Origin: Homalodisca vitripennis
Lineage: Eukaryota > Arthropoda > Insecta > Hemiptera > Cicadellidae
NCBI RefSeq assembly: GCF_021130785.1
Contig: NC_060214.1
Coordinates: 103,904,001 to 103,968,000, forward strand
Direction: 5' to 3'
Length of the DNA: 64,000 nt
Shown in pieces: positions 11,961 to 24,900 of the stretch (position 1 is its first letter; the number at the start of each line of letters is the position of its first letter). A program made the position numbers and the translations under genes. The notes beneath the pieces were generated by a model. It ran no database searches. It worked only from the letters and a program-made list of their open reading frames with translations, and was not told where the DNA came from.

Positions 11961-13551
11961 GCTATTATAATATTGTCATAAGGTTTAATGATTTTTTTTA
12001 AATGATCTAATAATTATGATAATTTAAGTTCTTAAGGATGTCTTTAAAGAATTCGAAAGTAGGCATCTCTCTATATCAAGAAGTATTCAAGAAATTCATG
12101 GTGTTGGCCAACGCAAATGAAAATGATCGACATGCCGCCTGAAGGAAAGGTCACTCACCTGATTTTGCCTGTCAAGATAAGGCCAATCGATTCTTTCACT
12201 ATGTGTTCATTCATTCTTCATCACTATATGTTTCTTTAGTTTGTCTTCCTAAATTGTATAAAAATTTAGGTATTACGCATGGAACACTATGTTACCACAG
12301 ACTGTCTCTTTCCGTTAATCCATTACTTATTGTAGCCAACCGTAGCTAAGTGAGAGGGTATTATTGAATTAATCATTGCTATTTATGACGTACTGAAATG
12401 GGCTCTTAAATGAGGATCTTTGGCCTCGATTTGTCTGATCGAACATTTTCCTATCTAATTTCAATAAAAAAATTCTTAGAAAAATATACATTTTACTATC
12501 ACGACTAAACTTGCATATTTAATTAAATTTTTAATTTGCTAAGATGAATCCATCTCTTGGTCCTTTGCGGCGAAGATGACAGTCGAGAATGGGCGGGAGC
12601 TGAAGAGTACAAGATCATTCTTGAAAAATCTCGAAACATATTTTTATTTGGAATTTAGTGCAGTAATATAAAGGCCTACACTACAGCCTATTTAAGATTA
12701 AAATTACCTTTCACAGTATATACTTATGTAAAAGCTTTGGAAAAAGAGAAAATGGCGAAGGAAGAAAGTGCTTAAAAGGAAAAATGGCTATAAAAGAATA
12801 AATTTGTTCGTCGATGTTTGATACCAGTTAAAAGTAATATTTTTTAATTTAATTTCGGTAGTATTATATTTCTGTAAAATTTCTACATATATTTCTAAAA
12901 CTTAAAATTGATAAAAATTACCTAATTACGTACATGCATTATTGATTTTCGGGTCAAAAGGGCATCACAAATTGTGATGTTTTGTTAATTTCTCTCGAAT
13001 TTGGTATATTGGTGCATTTTGGGTGTTGTTAAAAAGAACCTTGATTGTTCTTTACATTTTATTTATCTTGATATACATTTTATTATTGGAGACTATAATA
13101 GTTACGAATTCAATTACATTATTATAAATTTGTAATAAAAGAAACTATTGTTAGTCAATTATGTTACTTAGAATGAAACAGATCCTTTTTCTGAATAAAT
13201 AAAAAATGTGATATTATTATTGTTTTATAGCAACTAAAATGAACTTAAAACAACTTAAAGTACATTTAAATTGACATATTTTATTTGAAAACTATTACAT
13301 GCCACTTGATTTCCTTAGTGAACAAATAATATAACTAAATAATATAACTACTCGAGTAAACAAATTAACTTGATCAGTTTAAAATAACTGTTTCCGACTA
13401 TGTTCATTTGTCACTTTACACGTGGAAGTAATAATTTCTCCAGACGGTTTTATATTGTTTTGGATTAATATATTTATACTATTTTTAATGTTACACAGAA
13501 ACTTAAGGGGAAGTTACTGATCTCTTTTGTGATGGTAATAATCCTTTGAGA
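11961..13551. other. spacer upstream of the gustatory receptor
   Basis: Mostly AT-rich with no confident gene. A GC-richer patch at about 12545-12660 has short open frames on the plus strand with no recognised family. No clear TATA box or promoter for the receptor could be assigned. Confidence 0.35.
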
Positions 13552-16377
13552 ATGGATCAATCAAGTGATTATAAGTACTTCCGGTATTTAATGGCTTTAA
13601 ATTATGCCACTGGACATTTTACAGCAGATCACGTTTTTTCTCCAAATCTTGAGGACATACGATTTAGGATTGTAAGAATACCAGTATTTATGTATATAAT
13701 TCTCTCAATCAACTCTACGTGGATGGCGTTGAACTTTATACTTTATGATTTCAAAGGTCAGTTCCTAGGTACAGCTCACCATTCTCTCTTATTTTGGATG
13801 GACATAGCTTTCACGTCGTGGAATTTGTTCGTGGGATCCAAAAGCGTTATTGAGGTTTTCAAAATTCTTGACGCTTCTAGGAAAAGACAAGCTGTTATTC
13901 CGGATGTCCTGAGAGCTTCCCAGTCTAGTCCAGCAGTGTACGCTTATGCCATGACATTTTTGTTCCTAATCACTCACATCGTGTTTCCTATTGCATTTAC
14001 CTACTACTCTGACCTCAATTTGACATGGAATTGTGTATTTTACTTTGCCCATTTCTCTTGTTTTCCTTATAGAATGTGCTTGGTTTTCTCTTCCCTTTTC
14101 TACCTGAGTAGTCTTATCGTTCAAGACACAGCCAGAGCTTGGAGCCGCTATTGCGAGCGGTACCACCAGTCTTTCTACCACATCGAAATCTTCTGTCAAA
14201 TGCTCCAAGAGCAGAGAGACATGGTGGACAAGATAAATTTTCATTTAGGTACACCGATATTGATCCTACTTGTGTACCGCTGTACCACGGTAGCCTCTAA
14301 TTTGCTGTATAATACCCATTCAAAGGACCCAGTGATTATGAATGTCAGTATTCTGGTCTTATGGACTTTCTTTTTGGGGCTCTTGATGCTCTCATTCGAC
14401 ACGATTTCTGTACAGGTAATTATGCTATACTGGGTAGTACTACTTTGAGGATATACTATCTATAATATATTATTTCACAACTACCTGCCTCCTGCCAATA
14501 GGAGGTGGGGGTTTGTTAGGTCTCACTGTGCTGATTCAAAAGCAGTGTTGCGTCAAAGATTATATACACTCGAGTGAAAAGCTAACCACAAACTAACAAG
14601 AAGTGCTACTACAACAACGGGAGTTAAATTGAGAGTTTGCTTGTTTATCTCTGTGTTTGGACATATAAAACAACTAATTTACAAAAAAATACTTACAGTT
14701 TATATTTTAATAACAACGAAAAAGCGAACCGGCTTACTGGTTTTTGGTGCTTATCAACCAAAGTGCAATTTTGAAAATGCACAATTTGGAAATCTGTGAT
14801 CCCATTAAAACCACTGAACATTCTCACATCAATCGAAGATAGATATCTGTTATTGCTTATTTAGGACATAATATTTTAGTTTTTGATTTTAACGACTTCA
14901 TACAAAAAATAGTTATCAAGTGGCAGTTTTTAAATAAACATCAAAAAGCTTAACACGAAATTGGCACTGAATTTATCCTTTCCATCATAGATGCGGTATG
15001 TGACCTAATGAAACGACTTATAGACTTCGAATGTTACATGCAACCTCAGCATGGATGCGCGTACTCCACTTTGTTGTAGTAATTTAACAAAATTACTTTT
15101 CTTTTAAACATTCCCCTTTAAAAGGAACGTATTACTTCCTACGTTCAGGTAACTAATAAAAAAAGTGAAAACCAAAATTGCTACAATCTAGCTCAAGTGC
15201 TCGAGTCCAGCAGATTTTGTCATTAGCCTAACCTCAAGCATCCAAAAATTATATTTAAAGGTACAATATTGCATATTGAGTGTTGGATCTAATCGCACTA
15301 TAAGGGAATGGGAATACATTTTTATTCTGTTAAAGCTTTTGTCTAGTACAAACAAAAGTTTCAAATGAAGGTGATCCTGATAAGGGAAATCCCGCATGGA
15401 AGAGTTTATTAAACTTTGAGTATACTCCGAACAAATGCAGGAACTACACTAGACTTGAAGGAAATTCTACTTGATTAGTAATTGATTAATTGAGTAACTT
15501 AATGTAGCGATTGTATGATTTAAATATACCAGTATAAGTCCAACTTGACATTTATGTGTCACCATTATGACTTATAGAGTCTTTATATATGTGATCGAAT
15601 TGATTGCTATTCGATAGTGTGTAAAAATAGCAGAGTCCTTGTCAAATTCCACAAGTAAATCAGAAAAAAAATTAAAATAGTTAGAACCTGTATAACGCGT
15701 GTTTATTCTTGTTTAGTACAAGAAACTTTCATACGAGACCTTCACCATGGTTGCAAGAGGAGTGTCACACAGAGATGCTTGGAAGGTAACCAACAAAACT
15801 ATATAGACTATTTTCATAACACGAAATTGTAATACTTTGTCACTGACTATATATAGGTAATATATATGACTTTTGTCACAGGAATAAAGAGAGATCAGTA
15901 CTCTTTATTCACAATCGTTTTAAATGTAGATAACCTTTAGCCATTTATTCGTATTGTAAAAGTGTTTTCGCTTGACAAACTCTGGTAAAATTGTTATAAA
16001 TGGCTGCTCAAATGGCTTTAATGAAGACTTTACCGATTATTATCCTATTTATACATTAAATTGTAGGCCGGGATTCGAACCCGGATCTCTCGGGCACTTG
16101 CCGGGTGAACGTGCTACCATTACACCACAGAGTGCTTACTTTTTCCGATTGAATTATTTTGTATTTGGCCGTATCTGTCACATATGCGTTTAATATATAT
16201 ACATAGAGTTCCAAGAGTAAGTAACCAGTCAAACTTCTCGTTGGTTTCCTCTATTAAAAATAATGAAAAAAGTAACATAAACATATGTACGGTACGGTAA
16301 CGCTTTGTTAGAGAACTACGTCTATCTAAAGATTTCACACGAACGAACTTTTCTGTAAACCGCCTGAGAAGTTTGTC

Positions 16378-16452
<75 letters not shown>

Positions 16453-18828
16453 TAGATATGGATATGGGGTTTCTAGCGCACTTTTGGGACAGACAGATAT
16501 TCAATGTAAAATACTGTTCATTGAACCGAACACGAATTGAAATGCAAAATTACGTTAAGTAGAACATAAAACAAAAAACTCACGTTCATATTAGCGTTCG
16601 TGTTATTAAATTTTACGTTCAGAACGTAGACATAAAACGCAAAAATCACGTTAATGTTACGTTCGTATTGTCAAATTTTACGTTCAGACCGTAACATGAA
16701 CGTGAGTTTTGTGTTTTATGTTCTACTTAACGTAATTTTGCATCTCAATTCGTGTTCGGTTCAATGAACAGTATTTTACATTGAATATCTGTCTGTCCCA
16801 AAAGTGCGCTAGAAACCCCATATTCATATCTACTTATATATATATATAACTTGCCGGGCGAATGTGGTACCATTACACCACAGAGCCCTCACTTTTTCCG
16901 GTTCAATTATTTTGTACTTGGCCGTATCTGTCACATATGTGTTTAAATAAGCAAACTAACATATAATATAGAAATATATAGAATATTTATAGATATTTAA
17001 TTTATATATATTTAAGATAAATAAACTATATATATATATATATATATATTTATAGAAAGACCAATATATATAGAATAGCTGGAGTTAGATTACAGTGATG
17101 TCACTTCATGAAATTACGCTGAGCGTTAGCAAAGTCTAGAACTCTGGGTGATGAGTTAAATGTATTTTAAATGTATAAAACCTATCATGTTATATAATTT
17201 GCTTAGCTATCTCTAAAGGACCAATAAAAATTCCTTTCCTTTTTTTATCGGAAAAGGCTTACTCGTACCTTGTTTATATTGAAACGATATTTTCCAGGTG
17301 AGACTGCTGCTGGACCAAGTACACGAGAACCCTGGTGAGTTCAGCGCAGCTGGGTTTGTCAATCTCAATACTCAACTCTTCATCTATGTAGGTATACTAG
17401 TATCAGAACATATACCCTCACAATAGTAACTACATTTACCACTTATGCTACAAATATAGCATTAGAATATGAATGCTAATAGATATGTATTTGATGCACA
17501 GATAAGAGAATAAAGAAAATAAAATAGAAAATAAAATAATTGGCAAAAGATTTGGAATGTATTAATTCCACGGAATATAAATAATTCATATGATCATCGT
17601 GTGACCAGTCCAGAGGATTATGTGAGTTAGTTTTGACGTTCGACGGTAATATTGCGCCACGTAACTTTGATTATTGCGTTCAAATATTCACTATCAAACC
17701 TCTCACTCCATAAAGCGCTCACATTTGCTATACTTCAATTTATGGTATACCTAGTGCAATCAAAGCTATTAAGCTCACCCATTGTAGACTTAAATTTAGA
17801 GACAGAGATGTGACACTAGAGATACCACTAGGCTAGAGCAGAGATATGGCAATAACAAAAGATACAATACATGAACTGGAGAAAGAGCGTCCCGTGGGTT
17901 GGAGGAGTATCTGACCTGTACCGCCCCTCCTTACATGAATAGTGCGTGGCCACTGTGACCCTTCTCCACTCGTCTAGCAAGTTCTGCAACTTGAATATTG
18001 AAAGCACCAACAACCTTAGAAGGAGTTGTCGCGACGCAGGGAGTTGAGTTGAGCTGTAGAAGTGATCTTGTGAAGTGACAACTAGTGATAATACTCGTTA
18101 TAGTGATAGATGGAATTATGTTAATAATTATTGACTCTGTCAGTATTGACTCGCATGTAACTAGACAAACAACATAGTTAATAGTAGTATTGTAACAGTA
18201 TTGATTAGTGATTTGATAAACTATTAGTTTATTTAAGCCAGCCTAGTTTTAGGTTTGTAAATATTAAGATTAATAAATAATATGTGGATTCAATATTCGC
18301 CGAGTGTTTTATCTAAATAACCCTGTAACACTACTTTTATTTAAATATGGCGGCCAAAGAAATGAAACGTAAAATTTAGTTACTTTAAATGTTTCTTGAG
18401 TGCTTCATATTTATTTTAATAATATCTTGTTATGTAACACAATATTTTTTCAAAGCATTCTTCTTACAGCCCAAGTACAAATAAAAATAAAATAAAAATA
18501 GTTGTAAGTAAAAACTTTTAAATTTAAACATTAGGAACGTTATACATCCAGTTTTTCAACTTTATACAGCAGATAAACTTTGTAAATGAGGTTTTTAAAG
18601 CTCTAATAGTATTATAGCATAAAATTAGTAGATTAAAATACGTATTATAAATATAGATAGTTCAAAGCTTATGGATATCATTACTTTATGAAATATTAAT
18701 CTCTGTTTCAGTTCATTACTTTAGGGGTCGACTTTGCGATAATGTTGTACCAGAACCTTGTTTGTTTGAAGAGGCTTGTGAGTCATCCAGGAACGCCTGT
18801 ACTGTCACAAAATTCCACTTTGTTATAA
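13552..18828 (+). CDS. gustatory-receptor-like seven-transmembrane protein (three exons)
   Basis: Joined exons 13552-14415, 17298-17387 and 18712-18828 encode about 356 residues with GT-AG introns, all phase 0. The ATG at 13552 is the first Met codon of the frame; only a TTG precedes it. Hydrophobic segments lie near residues 38-62, 74-95, 128-150, 158-190, 230-250, 264-285 and 310-332. Phase-0 introns near the 3' end and a C-terminal helix reading DFAIMLYQ, in place of the family's TY-hhhhh-QF signature, are typical of insect gustatory receptors. These are ligand-gated channels of sensory-neuron membranes. Length is slightly short for the family (usually 350-450). The last exon adds about 24 residues after the signature Q. 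A polyadenylation signal AATAAA lies at 18904. The ligand cannot be predicted. An odorant receptor is a less likely alternative. Confidence 0.8.
16062..16200 (-). repeat. tRNA-like repeat, copy 1 (in receptor intron 1)
   Basis: On the minus strand a tRNA-like end has an A-box-like TGTGGTGTAATGG, a CCCGGCAAG anticodon-loop-like segment and a perfect B box GGTTCGAATCC within a 5-bp T stem. The acceptor ends do not pair, so it is not a functional tRNA. About 70 bases upstream of the A box (CATATG...CAAAATAATT) are shared with 16850-16945 and weakly with 20846-20965. Confidence 0.65.
16380..16450. repeat. (TA)n microsatellite
   Basis: About 70 bases of uninterrupted TA dinucleotides, directly abutting the palindrome at 16451. 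Confidence 0.9.
16451..16834. repeat. 0.38 kb palindromic foldback element
   Basis: Arms of about 139 bp (16451-16589 and 16695-16834) are near-perfect inverted copies. Outer ends read AGTAGATATGGATATGGGG and its complement, and the element sits in (TA)n tracts on both sides. The spacer itself contains repeated ACGTTC/GAACGT units. No open frame. It resembles a foldback MITE that targets TA. Confidence 0.75.
16850..16945 (-). repeat. tRNA-like repeat, copy 2 (truncated)
   Basis: Same family and orientation as 16062-16200 but cut within the anticodon-loop-like CCGGCAAG next to a TA tract, so the B box is missing. The shared upstream flank (GGCCAAGTACAAAATAATTG) is retained. Confidence 0.6.
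17024..17050. repeat. short (TA)n tract
   Basis: TA dinucleotides in receptor intron 1. The repeat core ACGCTGAGCGTTAGC, the complement of the TTCGCTAACGCTCAG family, follows at about 17118. Confidence 0.7.
17810..18330 (+). mobile_element. possible solo LTR (in receptor intron 2)
   Basis: A GC-richer segment starts TGTGACACTAG and ends CCCTGTAACA, that is 5' TG and 3' CA ends, with a polyadenylation signal AATAAA near 18271. This layout resembles U3-R-U5 of a retrotransposon LTR. No clean target-site duplication was found and no second LTR or pol region is present. Confidence 0.3.
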
Positions 18829-20845
18829 ATAGAACATTTTGGAGGTTCCTACTATATTCACTTCTGGAATCAGTAAAATTGCAGTTCTAAATATTATATT
18901 CTCAATAAATGTACTAATTCTGTTTTATGATAACTATTTTTATTTATGAACCAATTACCTGAACTATTGAATGATTTAAATGAAGTCCACCAAATCAAAG
19001 AACAGAACTCCTTGGATGGAACAATATTGTCATTCATCTTTAAAAATAACCCATCAATTTTTGTGACTTATTTTTACCTGTTAATCTTTCGCGTTTGCAT
19101 AAATAAAAACGGTTACATCTCCCAGATGTAAGGATATATAACACTTATTTTAGGAACTATGCCAGTACAATATACAGTGTTTAATGTTTTATTACATTAA
19201 AAAAATATAACAGGGGTAACTTAATTTGTAATAAATCAAATACATATATTTCCTTTATGTTTAAAAACGTGTTTAAGTTGCATTTACTTTAATTTGTATA
19301 ACAAATATTTCCTGCTGTATAAGGCGGCTTTCTTAAGAGAAGCAGTGCACTTATTTAACTTAAAAAAAATAAAAAAAAGAGAATTACTAGTAACGGAATC
19401 ACTGAGATATATAACTTATCAAAAGATATCACAGTATGTCCTATGCGTGAAAAACGGACAAGCTTCCGGCTTGAAATGATTTTGTTAAGGACCCTAATAA
19501 GAAAATAAACAAACCTACCAGAAAATTAGGGTCTAAACTTGTTTCACCTAGGGACTCTAATCATTTCCACCTATAATGTTTGTTATCAATCCTGAACGCA
19601 ATATTTATTAATTATTATATAATTAGTTATGATATAATTTATTAATAATCCTGAGAAAACTTCTAACCGTCTCGTTGAGTCTTATGGGGTTTAGATAGAG
19701 AGTTATAGGTCAGCCATACTTTGTGGGTATTTAAGAGATATAATTCGTGTTAAAAATCCCTCATAGGCTTTCAGAGAGGTAAATATAGACTGAACATACT
19801 TTGTGGGAATTTACAGGGAAATGCCTTATCGCGTCTTATTAGGATAGAAATGGCAACATCGCTTCAGCAGTCTTGCCATTTATACGACTCAGTGTTCCTG
19901 AAACGAACTGGAAGGAATATTCTGGTTATGCTTAAGAGCTTCTATGTGCTTCTAGAGTTGAGTTTACAAATGAACTCACTTAGGATCATAGATTTTTGTC
20001 GAATATCTTTGCTGATAACAACGCTTGGCTGCTTCGTTCCTACAGCAAGAAACCCGTGTTTTTTCCTGTAGAGGTTTATTAAAGATCAATTTATTTTATC
20101 ACTAAGCCACTAACTTACAGAACCGATCTATAGAGTCAACGCCTCCGCAAAAGCGATGCCGAATTTGCTGAAACGGGTGTCAAGAATTTGATTTCCGCTG
20201 GGATATTTGTCACACCACCAATTGCAGTCACACAGAACCAAAGATGGTGTTAAATTAGAAGTTTGGTTTTACAGAACGAATCTGTATAGATCGTCTTATG
20301 TATTTTGAGCATTTTTGAGTTTTCAAGCAGTAAAGTCCTTTTTATTAAACATGTAATTTTTTGATTGAATCAGTATCTATGATGGTTTTTCACAGATTAT
20401 AGAAAAAGGCTATGCCACATTAACTCGAAAGGAGTGTAGTGAAGTAATAATATAGGATTGAAGGCCTGGATGCATCCTATGCTGTGAAAGTGGGATCAAT
20501 ACATTTGATACTCAGTCTGCAGTCTGGTTACAACCGGTTTAGAACCGCCAATCAGATACTTCAGTCTGGTTTGTTGGCTTTTTTGTTCAAAGAAGTGTAA
20601 GCAAATTAGCTTGGCTTCAGTTTTTTACTCATATTTATATCTCAAACTCTTAATTGCCATTTTGTGGGAAAAACACAACTTGGAGTGTACAATAACAAAA
20701 AAAAAAAAAACGAGATCTATCATTTATATTTTAGAGTGAAGAAATGCAAGTAATGTTTAAATTTAATTAGAATACTTTAAAAAATAAGCAACACTATGCA
20801 CACAGCTATACCTATAGTATATAATAAAATAATAATACTTACTGT
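18829..20845. other. spacer downstream of the gustatory receptor
   Basis: Contains the receptor polyadenylation signal (18904-18909). Otherwise AT-rich with no recognised gene; open frames of 61-73 codons have no family features. An A12 run lies near 20698. Confidence 0.4.
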
Positions 20846-20965
20846 GCCACAATTCGAACCCGGGTCACTCGCTTGCCGGGCGAGAATACTGAACATTACA
20901 CCAAAAAGCTCTTATTACAGTATTTGTCTATATATTATTTCGTATTTGGCACTAATCTGTGATAC
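20846..20965 (-). repeat. tRNA-like repeat, copy 3
   Basis: The minus strand shows GGTGTAATG, CTCGCCCGGCAAGCGAG (a 5-bp stem with loop CCGGCAA, anticodon position GGC) and CCCGGGTTCGAATTG. The stem is better preserved than in copy 1, but position 33 is C and the acceptor arm does not pair. The flanking AAATACGAAATAAT block matches the other copies. Confidence 0.6.
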
Positions 20966-21989
20966 AATGGAAAACTAGTATGTGATCGGAAACCAAAAAC
21001 CTTTCAACCGACAATATTTATTTATTATATTTTTGTATGTGGCTAATGCCTTATTTGATTCCAATAATGGTTGATAAACAAACAGTATTTGCTTCTCCGA
21101 GATTGCTCAGTTTGCGCAGCAGATCTTTCTAAATTTTATTTGTTTTCCTGGAAAAAAAAAACATTAATGTAATGGAATTATCATGAAGACAAACCTCCGT
21201 GGAGTACTTACGAACCAGCTCTACTAATTACCATCTTGATTGTAGCAACTATTAACATTGCAAACCTCATTTACTAGTGGTGAAAAAATGGGATGTGCCA
21301 AACTTAAAAAATATAATAACAACGTATTCAAATAATTAATTTTGTAAGTTGGTTCAGAAGAAATTGGTGGGTTTTCTAGTTCAACGTTTTAACATTAAAA
21401 AATAGGCTATGCACTTTATAAAACAATCAAAAGCGTTTGGATGCGTAATAATTTAAAATGGGACATCTATCGGGCTCTGATAAATTACAAAGTTGTTAAT
21501 GAGGTTTAACATTGATATTATGGGGAAAACTCAAGGTCGTTACATTATAGCTGACTTTTAAATACAAAATCACTCATTATTAACTGTTACTTAAAAAAAT
21601 ACAAATTAATTTAGAGGATAATTAATTTATTTAAAACTCACTCTGTCTTATCTTGATACTCAAACTACGAACATAGTTATAATTTTATGATTATAGATTG
21701 GCAGGCTGTTATGATTATATACGAAGAAATATCGACCGTGAATGATATATAACAACTATTAATGGAATGATTAAATTGTTTAAATAATTCAAATTAACTA
21801 TAGAAATTAATTTTCTTAAATTAAAACCCTAAACTCGATTAAATAAACATTGGAAGTTAAAATTCACAAACCGCTTCTCCGATTTCCCAGCCCAACCAAC
21901 CCTCTATTACGTCACTTTGTTTAATGACACATATAAGCAGATAAAGTTGACTGCAGTTTCAATTACTACTGCAAGGTAAGAGGACACCC
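20966..21989. other. AT-rich spacer
   Basis: Nothing recognisable. The 5' untranslated part of the LINE that follows may begin near 21890, where GC content rises. Confidence 0.4.
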
Positions 21990-24900
21990 AGACCATATGT
22001 CACTTAACAGGCGTCGCTCGTGTTTCATGTAAAAATTTCAAGTGTGTAGCTCGTTCGGTAGTCTAAATGTTTACCATTCTATTACAAACACTCCACATCA
22101 TCCAATAGTTCGTCCCGGAAATTTTGACACCTACGCTGACGCCGTAGCAGGAACCTTCACTGAAAGGGAAAATGAAAATGGACGCTCTCCTAACCAAAAA
22201 AACTTAATTGTCGACACTTGTTTAAAAAAAGGTTAGGAGAAACTTTGGATCCAGTTAAAAATTTATAAAAATACCCAACTCAAAATTTGCCAAAATTTCA
22301 AAAGTTTTCTAATTCAAAACAAACTGAAAAGTTTATATTGGTACATCAAAACGCCCAATGTGCAACCAATAAAATAGATGAGCTAATGCTCATGTGTGAC
22401 GAACTCAAACCTGATGTATTTGTTGTCTCGGAACACGGTTTCAGAACTGAAAAAATAAATTTTTTCAAAATTCAAAATTATGAATTGGCATCAAATTTTT
22501 ATCGAACGCACTTTAAAGGGGGCGGTGTGGCAATTTTCGTGAAAGCACCATTGAAGTTTGGTGCCAGATCTAAACTTTGAGGCCAGTGGTGTTAAGATCA
22601 TATCTAACACTCTTGGAAAAATATCAATCGCAGGGTTGTATAGATCACCCAATGGATGTGCCGAATCTTTTTTTACAAACCTAAAAAATCTTATAAATTG
22701 TCTTTTCTTAAACTCATCGAAATTTACTATAATTGGCGATCTAAATATCAACGTTTTGGATCCCACCAACCCCCTGACCCAGCGGCTGCGGGATGTTTTA
22801 AGCTCATTTAATCTAAATTGGTCCGTGAACTCCCCAACACGAGTGACTGCTATGACGAGTACTGCCATCGACAACGTCATTACAAACATTCCTAACGTCA
22901 CGGTCTCTGTTTTGAATACGGCTGTCTCCGATCACTTCGCGCAGGAGGTTGTGATACATGGATGTAAAAAAGAAACTCAAAACTCATCTTTTAAAATTAA
23001 AAGAGTTTTCAATTTCCAAAACATTTCCAATTTGAACAATTTATTAAAAAACGAAACCTGGAGCTTTTTGAACAGCTTTGAGAATGTCAATGACATGTAT
23101 CAAGCTTTCAATGACCGTTTCATTTATTATTTAGACGTTTCGTGTCCTTTAAAAAAAACCAAAAACAATTTCAAACCCAAAAATAATTCCTGGTTAACTA
23201 AAGGGATTCTCATATCCAGAGATAAACTCAAACTTTTTCACTCAATATTTGTCCAAACACAAAACGAAAATTTCTAAAAATTTTGCAGATCATATCGAAG
23301 GGTCTATAGAAAAGTCATTCAAGCTGCTAAAGCTCATGACGTCAATAGAGCCCTGAGAAATTGTGAAAACTTTTCTAAAACTGCATGGAAACTAATCAAT
23401 GAATCGGCACAAAAATCAAACTTGGACCGAAACCTTGAGTCTATATCAATCAAAATTAATGAACGCGTAATTGATGATCAGTTGCAGGTTGCCAACGAGT
23501 TTTATAATTATTTTTCTTCTGTGGCCTCAACTGATTCGTCAATTTCAGAACCTCGATATCATGAAATTGGTGTTAGGGAACCGGTTGCATCCATGGCTCT
23601 GGCCCCTGTGTGTGTGGAGGAGTTAGCTCGTGTCGTACAGGGGTTAAATTCAAAGAAATCGTGTGACGCTAACGGGATGTCAGTTTGGTTACTCAAACGT
23701 TGCTTTAAAGGTACTCAAAAGGTTTTCTGTGAAAGACTTGAAAGCTTTCTAGAAAGAAATGAAATTCTAAATCCTGAACAATTTGGCTTCAGGAAAAAAA
23801 GATCAACAATTGACGCTGTAAACAGTCTTTTGAACAATGTTGTTGATGGCTTGGAAAGGCGAGAACAAGTGCTCAGCATATTTCTTGACCTATCCAAAGC
23901 ATTTGACTGTGTGCATCATGAAACACTGTTGCACCAGTTACAAAAATGTGGCATTCGGGGTCTGCCAAACGCGTGGCTTGCTTCTTATCTTAATAATCGA
24001 GATCAATGCGTGCAGATTTCGAATGTCATCTCTAGTAAAATTAAAATAGCCCACGGTGTCCCTCAGGGTTCTATTCTTGGGCTTATTCTTTTTTTGGTTT
24101 ACGTCTGTAGACTTAACTCAGTGATCCAGCATGGTGATCTGATTCAGTATGCCGACGACACGACTCTTTGCTTCACAGGAAAAACTACACAAGATTTGGA
24201 AATCACATCATTTGTGGAACTGACTTCAAGCATTCAGTATTTTACTGACAGGAATTTGAAAACGAACCAATCAAAATCAAATGTCATCAATTTCTGCCTA
24301 AGACCAAGGGAATTTGCAAGGCAACCTGCTGTATTTGTGGACGATGTCCTTTTAGAGGAAACTGGATCCACGAAATTCCTGGGGATGTACATTGATCAAG
24401 GTCTGACCTGGGACGACCACGTTAACAATATATGTGCTAGAATTACTTCTGGCATATTTGCCTTGCGAAGCCTAGCTAAATACTGTTCCTCTGAAGTCTT
24501 AATGACGGCATATTTCGGTCTCATATATCCGCACTTTGCGTATGGCTTGAGACTGTGGGGGGGCTGTGCCAAACACAAGATGGAACGCGTTTTCAGGCTT
24601 CAAAAAAAGGCAATTAGAATTATTGCAAAGTTGAACTACAGAGAGTCGTATAGGGACTCTTTTAGGGAACTAGGTTTGCTGACATTGCCCTGTCTCTACA
24701 TGTTTCATGTGATCCTGTACTTTCAACCGAAGTGCACTTTAGTCCGGGGCAGGGACTTTCATCAGTATGAAACTAGAGCCAGGGACAACTTTAGAGTCCA
24801 TAGTCATAGACTGGCGGTATCTCAGCATTTACCGCATCAGGTTGGCGTCGGCTTAATCAACAAGCTCCCTGAAAGTGTCAAAAATGCAACTAATCAAATC

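Noticed and set aside
12545..12660. GC-richer patch with short open frame upstream of the receptor
   Set aside because: No splice partners and no family match; could be an exon or repeat debris.
16062..16135. Functional tRNA gene
   Set aside because: The B box and T stem are perfect but the acceptor ends do not pair, the residue before the anticodon is wrong, and the unit is part of a repeat family.
22042..22236. LINE ORF1 remnant
   Set aside because: Only 64 codons with no zinc knuckles, coiled coil or RRM signature visible. Left as part of the element without a function.
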